Below, piece after piece: positions 1 through 8,808 of a stretch of 64,000 nt of DNA. The number at the start of each line of letters is the position of its first letter. Position 1 is the first letter of the stretch. The position numbers and the translations under genes were made by a program. The stretch is from positions 9,963,501-10,027,500 of the forward strand of contig NZ_JACHNB010000001.1 in assembly GCF_014205225.1 (NCBI RefSeq), written 5' to 3'. The notes beneath the pieces were generated by a model, which was not told the DNA's origin, searched no databases, and saw nothing but the letters and a program-made list of their open reading frames with translations. The stretch comes from Actinoplanes octamycinicus (GTDB lineage Bacteria > Actinomycetota > Actinomycetes > Mycobacteriales > Micromonosporaceae).

Positions 1-703
1 CGGTCTCGGCGAGGTGGGTGTGCAGCCGCACGCCCTTGCGCCGGGCCAGCACCGCGGCCTCCGTCATCAGCCGGGTGGTGACCGAGAACGGCGAGCAGGG
101 GGCGACCGCGATCTGCAGCGTCGCCGCCGGTGACGGGTCGTGCCAGCGGTCGATCGCCGCCTCGGTCGCGGCCAGCGCCTCGTCGGTGTCCTCGACCACG
201 TGGTCCGGCGGGAGCCCGCCGTCCTTGCGGCTCAGGTCCATCGACCCGCGGGTCGGGTGGAAGCGCAGGCCGATCTTCCGCGCCGCCTGGATCTCGGCCT
301 CGAGGACGTCGCCGCCGTCGCGGGGGAACACGTAGTGGTGGTCCATGCTGGTGGTGCAGCCGGAGAGGGCGAGCCAGCCGAGCCCGGCGCCGGCCGCCGC
401 CCCGACGATCTCCGCGTCCAGCCGGCCCCAGATCGGGTAGAGCGTGGTGAGCCAGCCGAAGAGGGTCTCGTCGAGCGCGAGTCCTCTGGTCGCCCACTGG
501 TAGAGGTGATGGTGGGTGTTGACCAGTCCCGGCGTGACCAGGTCGCCGCCAGCATCGATCTTGGTGCATGGATCGGAGATGTCCGGCACGCCCGGGCCGA
601 CCGCGGCGATCCGGCCGTCGTCACCGACCACGACATGGCCACCGGTGTACTCGGTGCCGCGCGCGTCGACGGTCGCCACGGTCGCGTTCTCGATGACGAT
701 CAC
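1..703 (-). CDS. Amidohydrolase, probable 8-oxoguanine deaminase (3' end beyond window)
   Basis: Metal-dependent amidohydrolase of the guanine/8-oxoguanine deaminase type, which would deaminate an oxidised purine to urate and feed the uricase encoded just upstream. Visible: an N-terminal strand start VIVIENATVATVDARG, the metal-binding NTHHHLYQ motif near residue 65, and LSGCTTSMDHHYVF near residue 115, all typical of this family. The gene runs off the left edge, so only about 234 residues are seen and the C-terminal metal ligands are missing. The GTG start at 703 overlaps the uricase stop by 4 bases (GTGA), so the genes are translationally coupled. Known of the family: the closest alternatives are hydroxydechloroatrazine ethylaminohydrolase and guanine deaminase. 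The substrate is inferred from the neighbouring urate genes. Confidence 0.8.
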   Translation of the reverse strand, partial: MIVIENATVATVDARGTEYTGGHVVVGDDGRIAAVGPGVPDISDPCTKIDAGGDLVTPGLVNTHHHLYQWATRGLALDETLFGWLTTLYPIWGRLDAEIVGAAAGAGLGWLALSGCTTSMDHHYVFPRDGGDVLEAEIQAARKIGLRFHPTRGSMDLSRKDGGLPPDHVVEDTDEALAATEAAIDRWHDPSPAATLQIAVAPCSPFSVTTRLMTEAAVLARRKGVRLHTHLAET

Positions 704-1560
704 AGGTACCACTCCGAAGCCGCCGGAGGCACGTCGTCGCGGGTCACGGTGCCCTCGATCAACCCATACGGCCGGTCCCCCGCGATGAACACCTCGTTCT
801 CGTTCTCCAGGCCGAACGGCGACAGATCCACCAGGTAGTGATGCTTGTTCGGCAGCGCCAGCCGGATCTCCGCGATCTCCGGCCGGGCGGTGAGCGCCAT
901 CGTGCCCATCGACAACAGCGTCTGCTGCAGGGACAGGCTGTACGTGTTCACGAACGCACTCGTCATCGCGTCGAGCGCGCCCTGGAACGACTTGCCCCAG
1001 TCGGCCTCGTCGCTCAGGTGCCGCCATTTCGCGTCCACCGCGGTGGCCAGGATCCGGTCTCTCGTCTCCGGCAGGGTCGTATAGCGGTCCTTGACGAACC
1101 CGTGGAACTCCGACGCGGTGGTGTTCATCAGCACCAGCCCGGTGACGCCGGAGACCACCTGGACGGCCTCCCGGGTCACGGTGACCGCGGTGGTCCGGGT
1201 GTGGTCGCCACGTCGCTGGAAGGAGTGCGGGCCGAGCCGGTCCCAGGCGAACGACTCGACGGTCACCCGGGCCGAGTCCAGGTGGCCCTGGGTCCGGACG
1301 AAGTGCCGGGCCAGCAGCAGGGCGAACTCCTCCGGCTCGCCGACGCCGTGCTGCTTGGCGAACGCGTACACGGTGTTCTTCATCGTGTCGGTGGGCAGCA
1401 CGCCGGAGTTGTCGCCGGTCTGGTGGGTGGCGGTCAGATCGCCGGCCAGGGCGACGCTGACATTGAGGTCCACCAGGCCGTGCGTGTCACCGTCGCGGTG
1501 CACCCGGACCAGCCGGGTCTCCGCCTTGCCGTAACGATTGGGTCCGAGCACGATCGCCAA
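700..1560 (-). CDS. Uricase (urate oxidase)
   Basis: Cofactor-free urate oxidase, urate + O2 to 5-hydroxyisourate and H2O2, first step of the ureide pathway. The 286-residue product has the usual family length and shows the N-terminal LGPNRYGKAETRLVRV, the TDTMKNTVYAFAKQ motif carrying the catalytic Thr-Lys region, and the C-terminal LPNKHHYLVDLSPFGLENENEVF segment. Start choice: a TTG at 1560 lies 8 nt downstream of a good GAGGGAG Shine-Dalgarno sequence inside the end of uraH, and translation from it gives LAIVLGPNRYG, the expected N-terminus; the frame is open further upstream, but that sequence is not uricase-like. It sits third in the uraD-uraH-uricase-amidohydrolase operon, 4 nt after the uraH stop. 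Confidence 0.95.
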   Translation of the reverse strand: MAIVLGPNRYGKAETRLVRVHRDGDTHGLVDLNVSVALAGDLTATHQTGDNSGVLPTDTMKNTVYAFAKQHGVGEPEEFALLLARHFVRTQGHLDSARVTVESFAWDRLGPHSFQRRGDHTRTTAVTVTREAVQVVSGVTGLVLMNTTASEFHGFVKDRYTTLPETRDRILATAVDAKWRHLSDEADWGKSFQGALDAMTSAFVNTYSLSLQQTLLSMGTMALTARPEIAEIRLALPNKHHYLVDLSPFGLENENEVFIAGDRPYGLIEGTVTRDDVPPAASEWYL

Positions 1561-1564
1561 CGAG

Positions 1565-1927
1565 TCAGCTCCCTCGATAGGTGGTGTAGCCGTAACGGCT
1601 GAGCAGCAGCGGCACGTGGTAGTGCCGCTCCGGGTCGTGGACGTGGAAGGCGACCGTGATCTCCGGGAAGAAGCACTCCGCGCCGAGGTAGGGCTCGACG
1701 TAGAAGAACAGCCGGTAGCCACCGGCCTGCCAGTCGCGCATCGGCACCTGGCAGCGCAGCCGGCCGTCGTCGTCGGTGCGGCCCTCGGCCACGGTCTGCC
1801 AGCCGTCCGTGTCGCGGCGCTCCAGCCGCACATAGACGTCCCGGGCCGGGTCGCCGGTGACGGTGTCCAGGATGTGGGTGGAGATCCGGGCGTGGAACTC
1901 GGCGGTGGTGCCGTCGTCAGAGGGCAT
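1565..1927 (-). CDS. uraH: 5-hydroxyisourate hydrolase (transthyretin-like)
   Basis: Hydrolyses 5-hydroxyisourate, the uricase product, to OHCU. The 120-residue protein has the transthyretin-fold signatures: ISTHILDTVTGDPARDV at the N-terminus, the LFFYVEPYLGAECFFPE centre, the HYHVPLLLS strand, and the diagnostic C-terminal tetrapeptide YRGS (the active-site tail of HIU hydrolases). The ATG at 1927 overlaps the end of uraD by 11 bases in another frame, suggesting coupled translation. The usual family length is about 110-120 residues, so it is complete. Confidence 0.96.
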   Translation of the reverse strand: MPSDDGTTAEFHARISTHILDTVTGDPARDVYVRLERRDTDGWQTVAEGRTDDDGRLRCQVPMRDWQAGGYRLFFYVEPYLGAECFFPEITVAFHVHDPERHYHVPLLLSRYGYTTYRGS

Positions 1928-2423
1928 CGAGCACCCGCTCCAGCCGCAGCCCGGCGATCTTGCGCAGCTCGTCGGCGACGATCGCCCGCTCGGTCGCCTC
2001 GTCGTGGTCCAGCCGCTCGCGCGCGGCGGCCAGGATCTCGGCCTGGCTCCGGCCGCTCGCGAAGATCAGGAACACGTGGCCGAACCGCTCCTCATAAGCT
2101 CGGTTGGCCTCAACCAGCGCGGCCTTGGTGGTGTCGTCGGCACTCCGCGCCGCGGCCGACTGCTCGGCGCGGGACCAGGCCGCCTCCCGCGAGGCGCCGG
2201 CCGCCCGCTCGCCGATCCGCGGGTGCGCGGACAAGCCCTGCAGGACCTCGTCCCAGGTCAGCGCACGGGCCGCGGCATCGGCCTCGGCCACGATCGCGGC
2301 CCGGTCGGGAAACGGCCGCTTGGCGGCGATCGCGGCGCCCCAGGCCGGCGCGGCCAGGCAGGCGAGCAACTGCTCCCGCAGGCGCTGGGCCGGCAGCGCG
2401 TTGAACACGTCCACCGCGCTCAT
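1917..2423 (-). CDS. uraD: OHCU decarboxylase
   Basis: 2-oxo-4-hydroxy-4-carboxy-5-ureidoimidazoline decarboxylase, which completes urate conversion to S-allantoin. The 168-residue product has the HPRIGE motif (catalytic His in this family), the FNALP start region and the FGHVFLIFASGRS segment that binds the substrate. The ATG at 2423 was chosen because it follows a GGTGAGG sequence and gives MSAVDVFNALP, the normal beginning; an in-frame upstream start would add 11 unconserved residues. It is the first gene of the urate operon. The leader region upstream carries a 30-bp palindrome at 2549-2578. Confidence 0.93.
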   Translation of the reverse strand: MSAVDVFNALPAQRLREQLLACLAAPAWGAAIAAKRPFPDRAAIVAEADAAARALTWDEVLQGLSAHPRIGERAAGASREAAWSRAEQSAAARSADDTTKAALVEANRAYEERFGHVFLIFASGRSQAEILAAARERLDHDEATERAIVADELRKIAGLRLERVLDAL

Positions 2424-2548
2424 CGCCTCACCCCTCTTTCCGTGTCGATCAGTCAAGCAGTCGGCGCCCGCCTCTGGCGCCGGCGGAGCGAAGAATTAAC
2501 ACGGCCACCCTGCCACGAACCTCCGACGGAAACACGGCCGATCGGCGG

Positions 2549-2578
2549 GCCTGTGGACAACCGCGGTTGTCCACAGGC
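2549..2578. repeat. 30-bp perfect palindrome made of two opposed DnaA boxes
   Basis: Bases 2549-2578 are a perfect inverted repeat with no loop, centred on CCGCGG. Each arm holds TTGTCCACA, the actinobacterial (Streptomyces) DnaA-box consensus, read outward on opposite strands. It lies in the 193-bp space between divergent uraD and hrpB. It could bind DnaA, act as a regulator site for either promoter, or form a hairpin in either transcript. Confidence 0.7.
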
Positions 2579-2616
2579 TCCGAAAAGTTGTCGGTGGGAT
2601 CGGCAAGACTGGGCGC

Positions 2617-5115
2617 GTGCTGATCCCCGCCGACACCCTTCCCGATCTCCCGGTCCGCGACCTGCTGCCGGAGGTGACCGCCACGCTGGCCGAGTCCGGC
2701 GCGGCGGTGCTGGTCGCGCCGCCGGGCACCGGCAAGACGACGCTGGTCCCGCTGGCCCTGGCCGGCGCGGGCCGGGTCATCGTGGCCGAGCCGCGCCGGG
2801 TCGCCGCGCGGGCCGCCGCCCGGCGGATGGCCGCGCTGCTCGGCGAGCCGGTCGGCGAGCGGGTGGGTTATGCGGTGCGCGGCGAGCGCCGCGTCTCCCG
2901 CCGCACCGTCGTCGAGGTGGTCACCACCGGGTTGCTGGTCCGCCGCTTGCAGCGAGATCAGGAGCTGTCCGGTACGACGACCGTGGTCCTCGACGAGTGC
3001 CACGAGCGACACCTCGACTCCGACCTGGCCCTCGCCTTCCTGGTCGAGGTGCGCGGAGTGCTCCGCCCGGAGCTGCGCCTGCTGGCGACGTCGGCCACCG
3101 CGGACGCGGAGCGCCTGGCCGAGGTGCTCGACGGGCCGGTGCTGACGGCGTATGCCCGCACCCACCCGGTCGAGACGGTCTGGACGCCACCACCCGGCCC
3201 GGTCGCGCCGCCGCACGGGCTGCGCGTCGATCCGAAACTGCTCGACCACGTGGCCGCCACCACCCGCCGCGCGCTCGCCGAGGGCGACGGTGACGTGCTG
3301 GTCTTCCTGCCCGGCGCCCGGGAGATCGAGACCGTCGCCGGCCGGCTGCGCGGGGTGGACGCCGAGGTGCTGACGCTGCACGGCCGCCAGTCCGGGACGA
3401 CGCAGGACGCCGCGCTGCGCCCCGGGCCGGGCCGCCGGGTGGTGCTGGCCACCGCGATCGCGGAGAGCAGCCTGACCGTGCCCGGGGTGCGCGCGGTGGT
3501 CGACTGCGGGCTGAGCCGGGTCCCGCGGATGGATCACGCCCGCGGCCTGGGCGCGCTGGCCACCGTGCCGGTGTCCCGGTCGTCGGCCACCCAGCGCGCC
3601 GGGCGGGCCGGCCGTGAGGCGCCCGGGCGCGCCTATCGATGCTGGTCCGAGGCGCAGCACGAGCGGTTGCCGGCTCAGCCGGAGCCGGAGATCGCGGCGG
3701 CCGACCTGACCGGGTTCGCGCTCGACCTGGCCCTGTGGGGCGATCCGGAGGGCAGCGGTCTGGCGTTGCCCGACGCCCCTCCGCCGGGTGCGCTGCGGGC
3801 CGCGAGCGCGACGCTGCACGACCTCGGCGCGATCGACGCCGCGGGCCGGGTCACCGCTCGCGGGCGGGCCCTGGCCGGCGCGGGCCTGCATCCACGGCTG
3901 GCCCGCGCGCTGCTCGACGGCGCGCCGCTGGTCGGCGCCCGCCGCGCCGCCGAGATCATCGCCGTCTTCGACGACCCCCGGTCCGCGGGCGACGACCTGG
4001 TCGCGGCAGTCCGCCGGGCCCGGGCCGCGGGTGATCCCGGGTGGCGTGCCGAGGTCCGCCGCCTCACCGCCGCCACCGACCCGTCCCCCGAGCCTCCCGT
4101 CGCCTCGTCCTCCGCCCCGCCCGCCGGCGGGAGCCGGATCCCCGACGACCTGGCCGTCGGCCTGGTGGTCGGGCTCGCCTATCCGGAGCGGGTCGCCCTG
4201 GCCCGGGAGCCCGGCGGCCGGGCCTACCTGATGGCCGGCGGCACCGCGGCCGATCTGCCGGCCGAGAGTTCGCTGGCCGGGACCCGGTGGCTGGCGGTCG
4301 CCGCCGCCGACCGGGCGCCGGGTGCCCGCACCGCGCGGATCCGCAGCGCCGCCCCGCTCGACGAGGAGACCGCCCGCGAGGTGGCCGGCCCGCTGCTCAC
4401 CGAGGAGACCGAGATCGGCTGGATCGACGGCGACGTGGTGGCCCGCCGGGTGCGTCGCCTCGGCGCGATCACGCTGGCCGGCGTCCGGCTGACCGACCCC
4501 GATCCGGCCGCGTTGCGCGAGGCCCTGCTGACCGGCCTGCGCACCGCCGGGCTGGGCCTGCTCACCTGGAGCCGGACGGCCGAGGAGCTGCGGGCCCGGC
4601 TGGCGTTCGCCCACGCGGCGCTCGGTGACCCGTGGCCGGACGTCTCGGACGCCGCCCTGCTCGACCACGTCGAGGAGTGGCTGGACCTCGGGTCCGCCCG
4701 GCGCCGCGCCGACCTGGCGAGACTCGACGTGGCGTCGGCCCTGCGCCGGCTGCTGCCCTGGTCGGTGGCGGGCCGGCTCGACGAGGTCGCCCCGGAGCGG
4801 CTGCCGGTGCCGAGCGGCTCGCAGATCCGGCTGGACTATTCCGACCCGACCGCCCCGGTGCTCGCGGTGAAGGTGCAGGAGGCGTTCGGCTGGCGGGACG
4901 CCCCGCGGCTGGCCGACGGCCGGATCCCGGTCCTGCTGCACCTGCTCTCCCCGGCCGGCCGGCCGGTGGCCGTCACCCGCGACCTGGCCTCGTTCTGGCA
5001 GCAGGGCTATCCGCAGGTCCGGGCCGAGATGCGCGGCCGCTACCCGCGCCATCCGTGGCCGGAGGACCCGCTGACCGCCGCGCCCACCCGCCGCGCCAAC
5101 CCCCGCTCCCGCTGA
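2617..5115 (+). CDS. hrpB: ATP-dependent helicase HrpB
   Basis: DEAH-box superfamily 2 helicase of the HrpB type, 832 residues, the normal full length. Visible motifs: Walker A GTGKT at residues 36-40, the DECH box at 126-129, ATSATAD (motif III), ATAIAESSLTVPGVRAVVDCGLSR (motif V region) and QRAGRAGREAPGRAYR (motif VI), followed by the long HrpB C-terminal domain ending in a Trp/Arg-rich segment. The start is a GTG with a weak upstream ribosome site. It is followed after 17 bp by the methyltransferase at 5133. HrpB's cellular substrate is not firmly established in most bacteria. Confidence 0.95.
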   Translation: MLIPADTLPDLPVRDLLPEVTATLAESGAAVLVAPPGTGKTTLVPLALAGAGRVIVAEPRRVAARAAARRMAALLGEPVGERVGYAVRGERRVSRRTVVEVVTTGLLVRRLQRDQELSGTTTVVLDECHERHLDSDLALAFLVEVRGVLRPELRLLATSATADAERLAEVLDGPVLTAYARTHPVETVWTPPPGPVAPPHGLRVDPKLLDHVAATTRRALAEGDGDVLVFLPGAREIETVAGRLRGVDAEVLTLHGRQSGTTQDAALRPGPGRRVVLATAIAESSLTVPGVRAVVDCGLSRVPRMDHARGLGALATVPVSRSSATQRAGRAGREAPGRAYRCWSEAQHERLPAQPEPEIAAADLTGFALDLALWGDPEGSGLALPDAPPPGALRAASATLHDLGAIDAAGRVTARGRALAGAGLHPRLARALLDGAPLVGARRAAEIIAVFDDPRSAGDDLVAAVRRARAAGDPGWRAEVRRLTAATDPSPEPPVASSSAPPAGGSRIPDDLAVGLVVGLAYPERVALAREPGGRAYLMAGGTAADLPAESSLAGTRWLAVAAADRAPGARTARIRSAAPLDEETAREVAGPLLTEETEIGWIDGDVVARRVRRLGAITLAGVRLTDPDPAALREALLTGLRTAGLGLLTWSRTAEELRARLAFAHAALGDPWPDVSDAALLDHVEEWLDLGSARRRADLARLDVASALRRLLPWSVAGRLDEVAPERLPVPSGSQIRLDYSDPTAPVLAVKVQEAFGWRDAPRLADGRIPVLLHLLSPAGRPVAVTRDLASFWQQGYPQVRAEMRGRYPRHPWPEDPLTAAPTRRANPRSR

Positions 5116-5132
5116 TCGGAAGGAGAAACACC

Positions 5133-5906
5133 ATGACCAGCACCTTCACCCCGGGCGAGAAGACCTGGCTGGCTCATCTCGGCACCCTGCGCCAGGTGGT
5201 CCGCCAGGAGTTGGTCGCCAGGCAGCTGGCCGAGCGCCTGAGACCGGATCCGCAACGGGTCCTCGACGTCGGCTGCGGGCAGGGCAGTCAGGCGCTCCGG
5301 CTGGCCCGGCTCGGCCACGAGGTGACCGCGCTGGACTCCTCCGAGCCGATGCTGGCCGAGCTGACCCGCTCGCTGGAGCGGGAGCCCGCCCAGGTCCGTG
5401 ACCGGGTGCAGGTGGTCCGGGCGGATGCGAGCCGGCTCGCCGGGACGTTCTCGCCGGGCTGCTTCGACGTGGTGCTCTGCCACGGCGTGCTGATGTACTT
5501 CGCGGATCCCGGCCCGCTGCTCACCGACCTGGCCCGGATGCTGGCACCGGGCGGCACGCTGTCGCTGCTGGTTCGCAACGGCGACGGCCTCGCGATGCGC
5601 CCCGGACTGCTCGGCGACTGGGCGGCGGCGGGGGAGGCGTTCGACTCCTCGGCGTACCGGAACCGGCTCGGCGTGGCCGCCCGGGCCGACCGCCTGGCCG
5701 ACCTCACCGCGGCCCTGGCCGGCCGTGGTCTCGAGGTCTTCGCCTGGTACGGCGTCCGCGTCCTCACCGACACCGCCGCCGACGACGCGCCCCTGCCCAG
5801 CGCCACGGAGCTGAACCGGATCCTCGACTGCGAGACCCGGGCCGGCGCCACCGATCCGTACCGCGGCGTCGCGGCCCTGACCCATGTCTTCGCCCGCCGT
5901 CCGTGA
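5133..5906 (+). CDS. Class I SAM-dependent methyltransferase (CmoM/SmtA-like)
   Basis: 257-residue Rossmann methyltransferase. Motif I is VLDVGCGQGSQALRLA near residue 38, the acidic residue after strand 2 is in VTALDSS, and motif IV is FDVVLCHGVLMYFADP, followed by MLAPGGTLSLLV. The CHGVLMYFADP region and overall length resemble CmoM-type tRNA methyltransferases, but cmoB is not in view, so the substrate is uncertain. A strong GGAAGGAG lies 7-8 nt before the ATG at 5133. It sits 17 bp after hrpB and is probably co-transcribed. The stop codon is the first base group of a tandem repeat block (5905-6054). Confidence 0.85.
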   Translation: MTSTFTPGEKTWLAHLGTLRQVVRQELVARQLAERLRPDPQRVLDVGCGQGSQALRLARLGHEVTALDSSEPMLAELTRSLEREPAQVRDRVQVVRADASRLAGTFSPGCFDVVLCHGVLMYFADPGPLLTDLARMLAPGGTLSLLVRNGDGLAMRPGLLGDWAAAGEAFDSSAYRNRLGVAARADRLADLTAALAGRGLEVFAWYGVRVLTDTAADDAPLPSATELNRILDCETRAGATDPYRGVAALTHVFARRP

Positions 5907-6054
5907 CCTCGGCGCGGCCGGCAGAAGGCCGCCCGCCCCTGACCCCGGAACGGCCGACAGAAGGCCGCCCGCCGGCCCCGACCTCAGCGCGGCCGGCAGA
6001 AGGTCGCCCGCCGCCCCTGACCTCGGCGCGGCGGAGAGGAGGTCGCACGCTGCC
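5905..6054. repeat. 36-39-bp tandem repeat, four degenerate copies
   Basis: Units begin at 5905, 5941, 5980 and 6019 with the pattern GACCTCGGCGCGGCCGGCAG followed by AAGG(C/T)CGCCCGCC. The first three are 36-39 bp and well conserved; the fourth is diverged. The block fills the space between the convergent methyltransferase (plus) and GGDEF-EAL gene (minus), starting inside the former's stop codon. It probably arose by replication slippage. Confidence 0.75.
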
Positions 6055-6063
6055 GAGACCGCG

Positions 6064-8781
6064 CTAGGCGGTCGGCTCGGTCCGGCCGCCGGGCTGGTTC
6101 AGGTCGGTCAGGCGGGCCGGGGGCCCGAAAAGGTACCCCTGGCCGAGCGGGCACCCGAGGTCGTTCAGGGCCGCGGCGCGCTCCTCCGTCTCGATGCCCT
6201 CGCCGACCACCGTGATGCCCAGGCCGGCGCAGATGGCGAGGACCGAGCCGCACAGCGCGCCGGCACGCTCCGGGGCGGTGTCCACGTCGGTCAGCGTCGA
6301 GTCGAGCTTGACCGTGTCCACCGGGAGGCCGTGCAGCTGGGCGAGCGCGTGGTAACCGCTGCCGAAATCGTCCAGGGCGACGCGGACGCCCCGGGCGCGG
6401 AGGCGTTCGACCATCGCGGCGGCGCGCGGCAGGTCCGGGATCCGCAGGGTCTCGGTGATCTCGATGACCAGGCGTTCCGGCGGCATCGCGTGCCGGGCCA
6501 GGGCGGCGTCGACGGCGTCCTCCAGACCCTGCTGGCCGAGGCGGCCGGCCGAGACGTTGACGTGCACGTCGATCGGCCGGCCGTACCGTTCGGCCAGCGC
6601 GTGGGCGTCGGCGCAGGCCTGGTTCAGCACGAAGTCGTCGATCGCGGCGACCAGGCCGGTGCGCTCGGCCATGGTGACGAAGACGTCCGGGTGGACCGGA
6701 CCGGCGACCGGGTCGGTCCAGCGGGCGAGCGCCTCGACGGCCACCGTGACGCGGTCGCTGAGCCGGACGATCGGCTGGTAATGCACCTGGAAACCGGCCG
6801 CGGCCGGGCTGCCGCCGGTGAGCGCGCCGGCCAGCAGCTGCGGGAGGTCGGCGTTCGGGCCGTGGACCGGGCCGGTGTAACGGATCAGGGCGCCCTTGCC
6901 GCGGCGCTTGACCGCGTACATCGCGGCGTCGGCGCGGCGCAGCAGCAGGTCGGCGGAGAGCTGGTCGCCCGGCTCGGCGGTGACCAGGCCGATGCTGGCC
7001 CCGACGCTGACCGAGCGGCCGTCGATCAGGTACGGCTCGCGGAGGGCGGCCAGCACCCGCTCGCCGACCCCTTCCGCCTCGGCCACCCACTCCCGGTCCG
7101 CCTCCGACGTGGGGAAAGCGGCCGCACCCACCGGGGCGGCGGCCGACAAGGCCGGGGCGGAGGAATCCGCGGAAGGCGCGGACACCAGGGAGGCCGACGG
7201 CGCGGCGGAGGCGGGCACCCCGTCGAGCGACGAGGCCGGACGCGGCGCGGGCACCGAGCTGACCGGCGCGCCGGACAGCACCGTCCCGGCCGCCAGGAAA
7301 TCGGTGCGCCGACGCAACTGGGCCGGCGGCCGGGCCCGGTCCCCCGGCCAGCGCCCCGCCCCACCCGGCCGGGCGTCCTCGGACACCCGGATCCCGGCCG
7401 CGGACAGCACGTACCGTCGCTGTCTGCCGACCACCCGGCGCAGTGCGGAGACCGCACCCCCGCGCGGTCGCGGCGCCGGCGGTGGAACCGCCGCGTCGCT
7501 CTGGTCCAGCACCACCGCGAACTCGTCCCCGCCGAGCCGGGCCACCAGGTCCTGCGGCCGCACCGAGGCCCGCAGCCTCTCGCCGATCGCGTGCAGCACC
7601 CGGTCGCCCATCGCGTGCCCGTAGGTGTCGTTGATCAGCTTGAAGTCGTCGAGGTCCGCGAAGATCACCGCGACCGGGGTGCCCCGGTGCTCGTTCGAGT
7701 CCAGTGCCAGCACCAGGCGCTCGCGGAACAGGGCACGGTTCGCCAGCCCGGTGAGCGGGTCGTGGTAGGCCTGGTGGTGCAGCCGCCGCTGGGTCTCGGC
7801 GACCCGCCCGAGCAGCACCGTGTTGTCCAGGATGGTGATCATCTGCCGGGTCACCACCAGCCCCAGGCCGAGCCAGCCGAGGTATGCCTGGAAGGACGTC
7901 AGCGGATGCCCGGTCACCGTCCGGGCCAGCAGCACCACCCCGGCGACCAGCACCGGCACGTAAGGCAGCAGCAGGTGGAACCAGTCCCGGGGCAGCGCGG
8001 TCAGGTCCGGCGGGACCGGCGCCGGGCGCGGCGGGCTGAGCGCGGCGAGCGCGATGCAGGCCGGCCCGAGCAGGTGCCCGGTGGCCTCCAGCCAGGAGGG
8101 GCCGAGTTCGAAGAGCCGCATGGTGTCGGCCACTCCGAAGGCCAGCAGCCCGGCCCCGATCAGCGCCAGGGGCCGCCGCCCGGCCGGCGAGTCGGGCCGG
8201 GTGGTCAGCAGCAGCACCACCATGGTGACCAGCACCAGGTCGGCGATCGGGTAGGCGACCGTCCACCAGGTCAGCGAGTCCCACTCGGTGACCGCGTTCA
8301 GGAAGGACGAGGACCAGCCCAGCGCCAGCACCGACCCGGTGATCAGGACGCTGTCGATGAGCAGGGCGATCTGGTCGCGCCGCGGCGAGGTGGGGATCGG
8401 CCGGAGGCGGGTCCGGGTCACGCCGAGCAGGCCGACCAGCATGCAGACCGGCAGCACCACGAACCCGATGTCGAAGATGCTCCGGTGCGCCAGCCGGTCC
8501 TGCCCGGTCAGCTCCTGGATCACCCACCAGAGCCGGACCGCGGACCAGGCGGCCAGCCCGCCGGCCGCCAGCCACCGCCAGTTGCGCGGGATGCCGGTGC
8601 GGCGGCGCGCCGCGACCAGGCAGGCCCAGGCCGCGATCGCGCCCGCGGCGAGTTGCGCGGTGTCGGTGTAGAGCCGGGGCGCGCCCACGAGCTCACCGAC
8701 CGCGACCACCGCGAGGGCGAGCGCCAGAGTCCCGATCAAGCGCGCCGTCGTGATCACCACCAGTGTCCGGGCCGTGGTCAA
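6064..8781 (-). CDS. Membrane GGDEF-EAL protein (c-di-GMP synthesis and hydrolysis)
   Basis: 905-residue bifunctional cyclic-di-GMP protein. Residues 1-330 hold about eight to ten hydrophobic membrane segments (a MASE-like sensor). The diguanylate cyclase domain starts at about 336 (HDPLTGLANR), with catalytic GGDEF at 417-421 and a product-inhibition I-site RPQD exactly five residues before it. The EAL domain follows: EALARW at 683, LVIEITET, ALDDFGSGY, VGEGIETEE, all intact, so both activities look possible. Odd: about 140 low-complexity Ala/Ser/Pro/Arg residues (429-570) interrupt the GGDEF domain before its C-terminal half resumes at GVGERVLAALREPYLIDG. The start used is a TTG at 8781 with a weak ribosome site; a GTG at 8760 is an alternative. 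Confidence 0.93.
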   Translation of the reverse strand: MTTARTLVVITTARLIGTLALALAVVAVGELVGAPRLYTDTAQLAAGAIAAWACLVAARRRTGIPRNWRWLAAGGLAAWSAVRLWWVIQELTGQDRLAHRSIFDIGFVVLPVCMLVGLLGVTRTRLRPIPTSPRRDQIALLIDSVLITGSVLALGWSSSFLNAVTEWDSLTWWTVAYPIADLVLVTMVVLLLTTRPDSPAGRRPLALIGAGLLAFGVADTMRLFELGPSWLEATGHLLGPACIALAALSPPRPAPVPPDLTALPRDWFHLLLPYVPVLVAGVVLLARTVTGHPLTSFQAYLGWLGLGLVVTRQMITILDNTVLLGRVAETQRRLHHQAYHDPLTGLANRALFRERLVLALDSNEHRGTPVAVIFADLDDFKLINDTYGHAMGDRVLHAIGERLRASVRPQDLVARLGGDEFAVVLDQSDAAVPPPAPRPRGGAVSALRRVVGRQRRYVLSAAGIRVSEDARPGGAGRWPGDRARPPAQLRRRTDFLAAGTVLSGAPVSSVPAPRPASSLDGVPASAAPSASLVSAPSADSSAPALSAAAPVGAAAFPTSEADREWVAEAEGVGERVLAALREPYLIDGRSVSVGASIGLVTAEPGDQLSADLLLRRADAAMYAVKRRGKGALIRYTGPVHGPNADLPQLLAGALTGGSPAAAGFQVHYQPIVRLSDRVTVAVEALARWTDPVAGPVHPDVFVTMAERTGLVAAIDDFVLNQACADAHALAERYGRPIDVHVNVSAGRLGQQGLEDAVDAALARHAMPPERLVIEITETLRIPDLPRAAAMVERLRARGVRVALDDFGSGYHALAQLHGLPVDTVKLDSTLTDVDTAPERAGALCGSVLAICAGLGITVVGEGIETEERAAALNDLGCPLGQGYLFGPPARLTDLNQPGGRTEPTA

Positions 8782-8808
8782 GATCCACGGCCGGATGAAA
8801 ATACCGGG

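Noticed and set aside
2449..5052. 867-codon open frame on the minus strand
   Set aside because: It is antisense to hrpB, Gly/Arg/Gln/Pro-rich and without any domain; typical shadow of GC-rich coding DNA.
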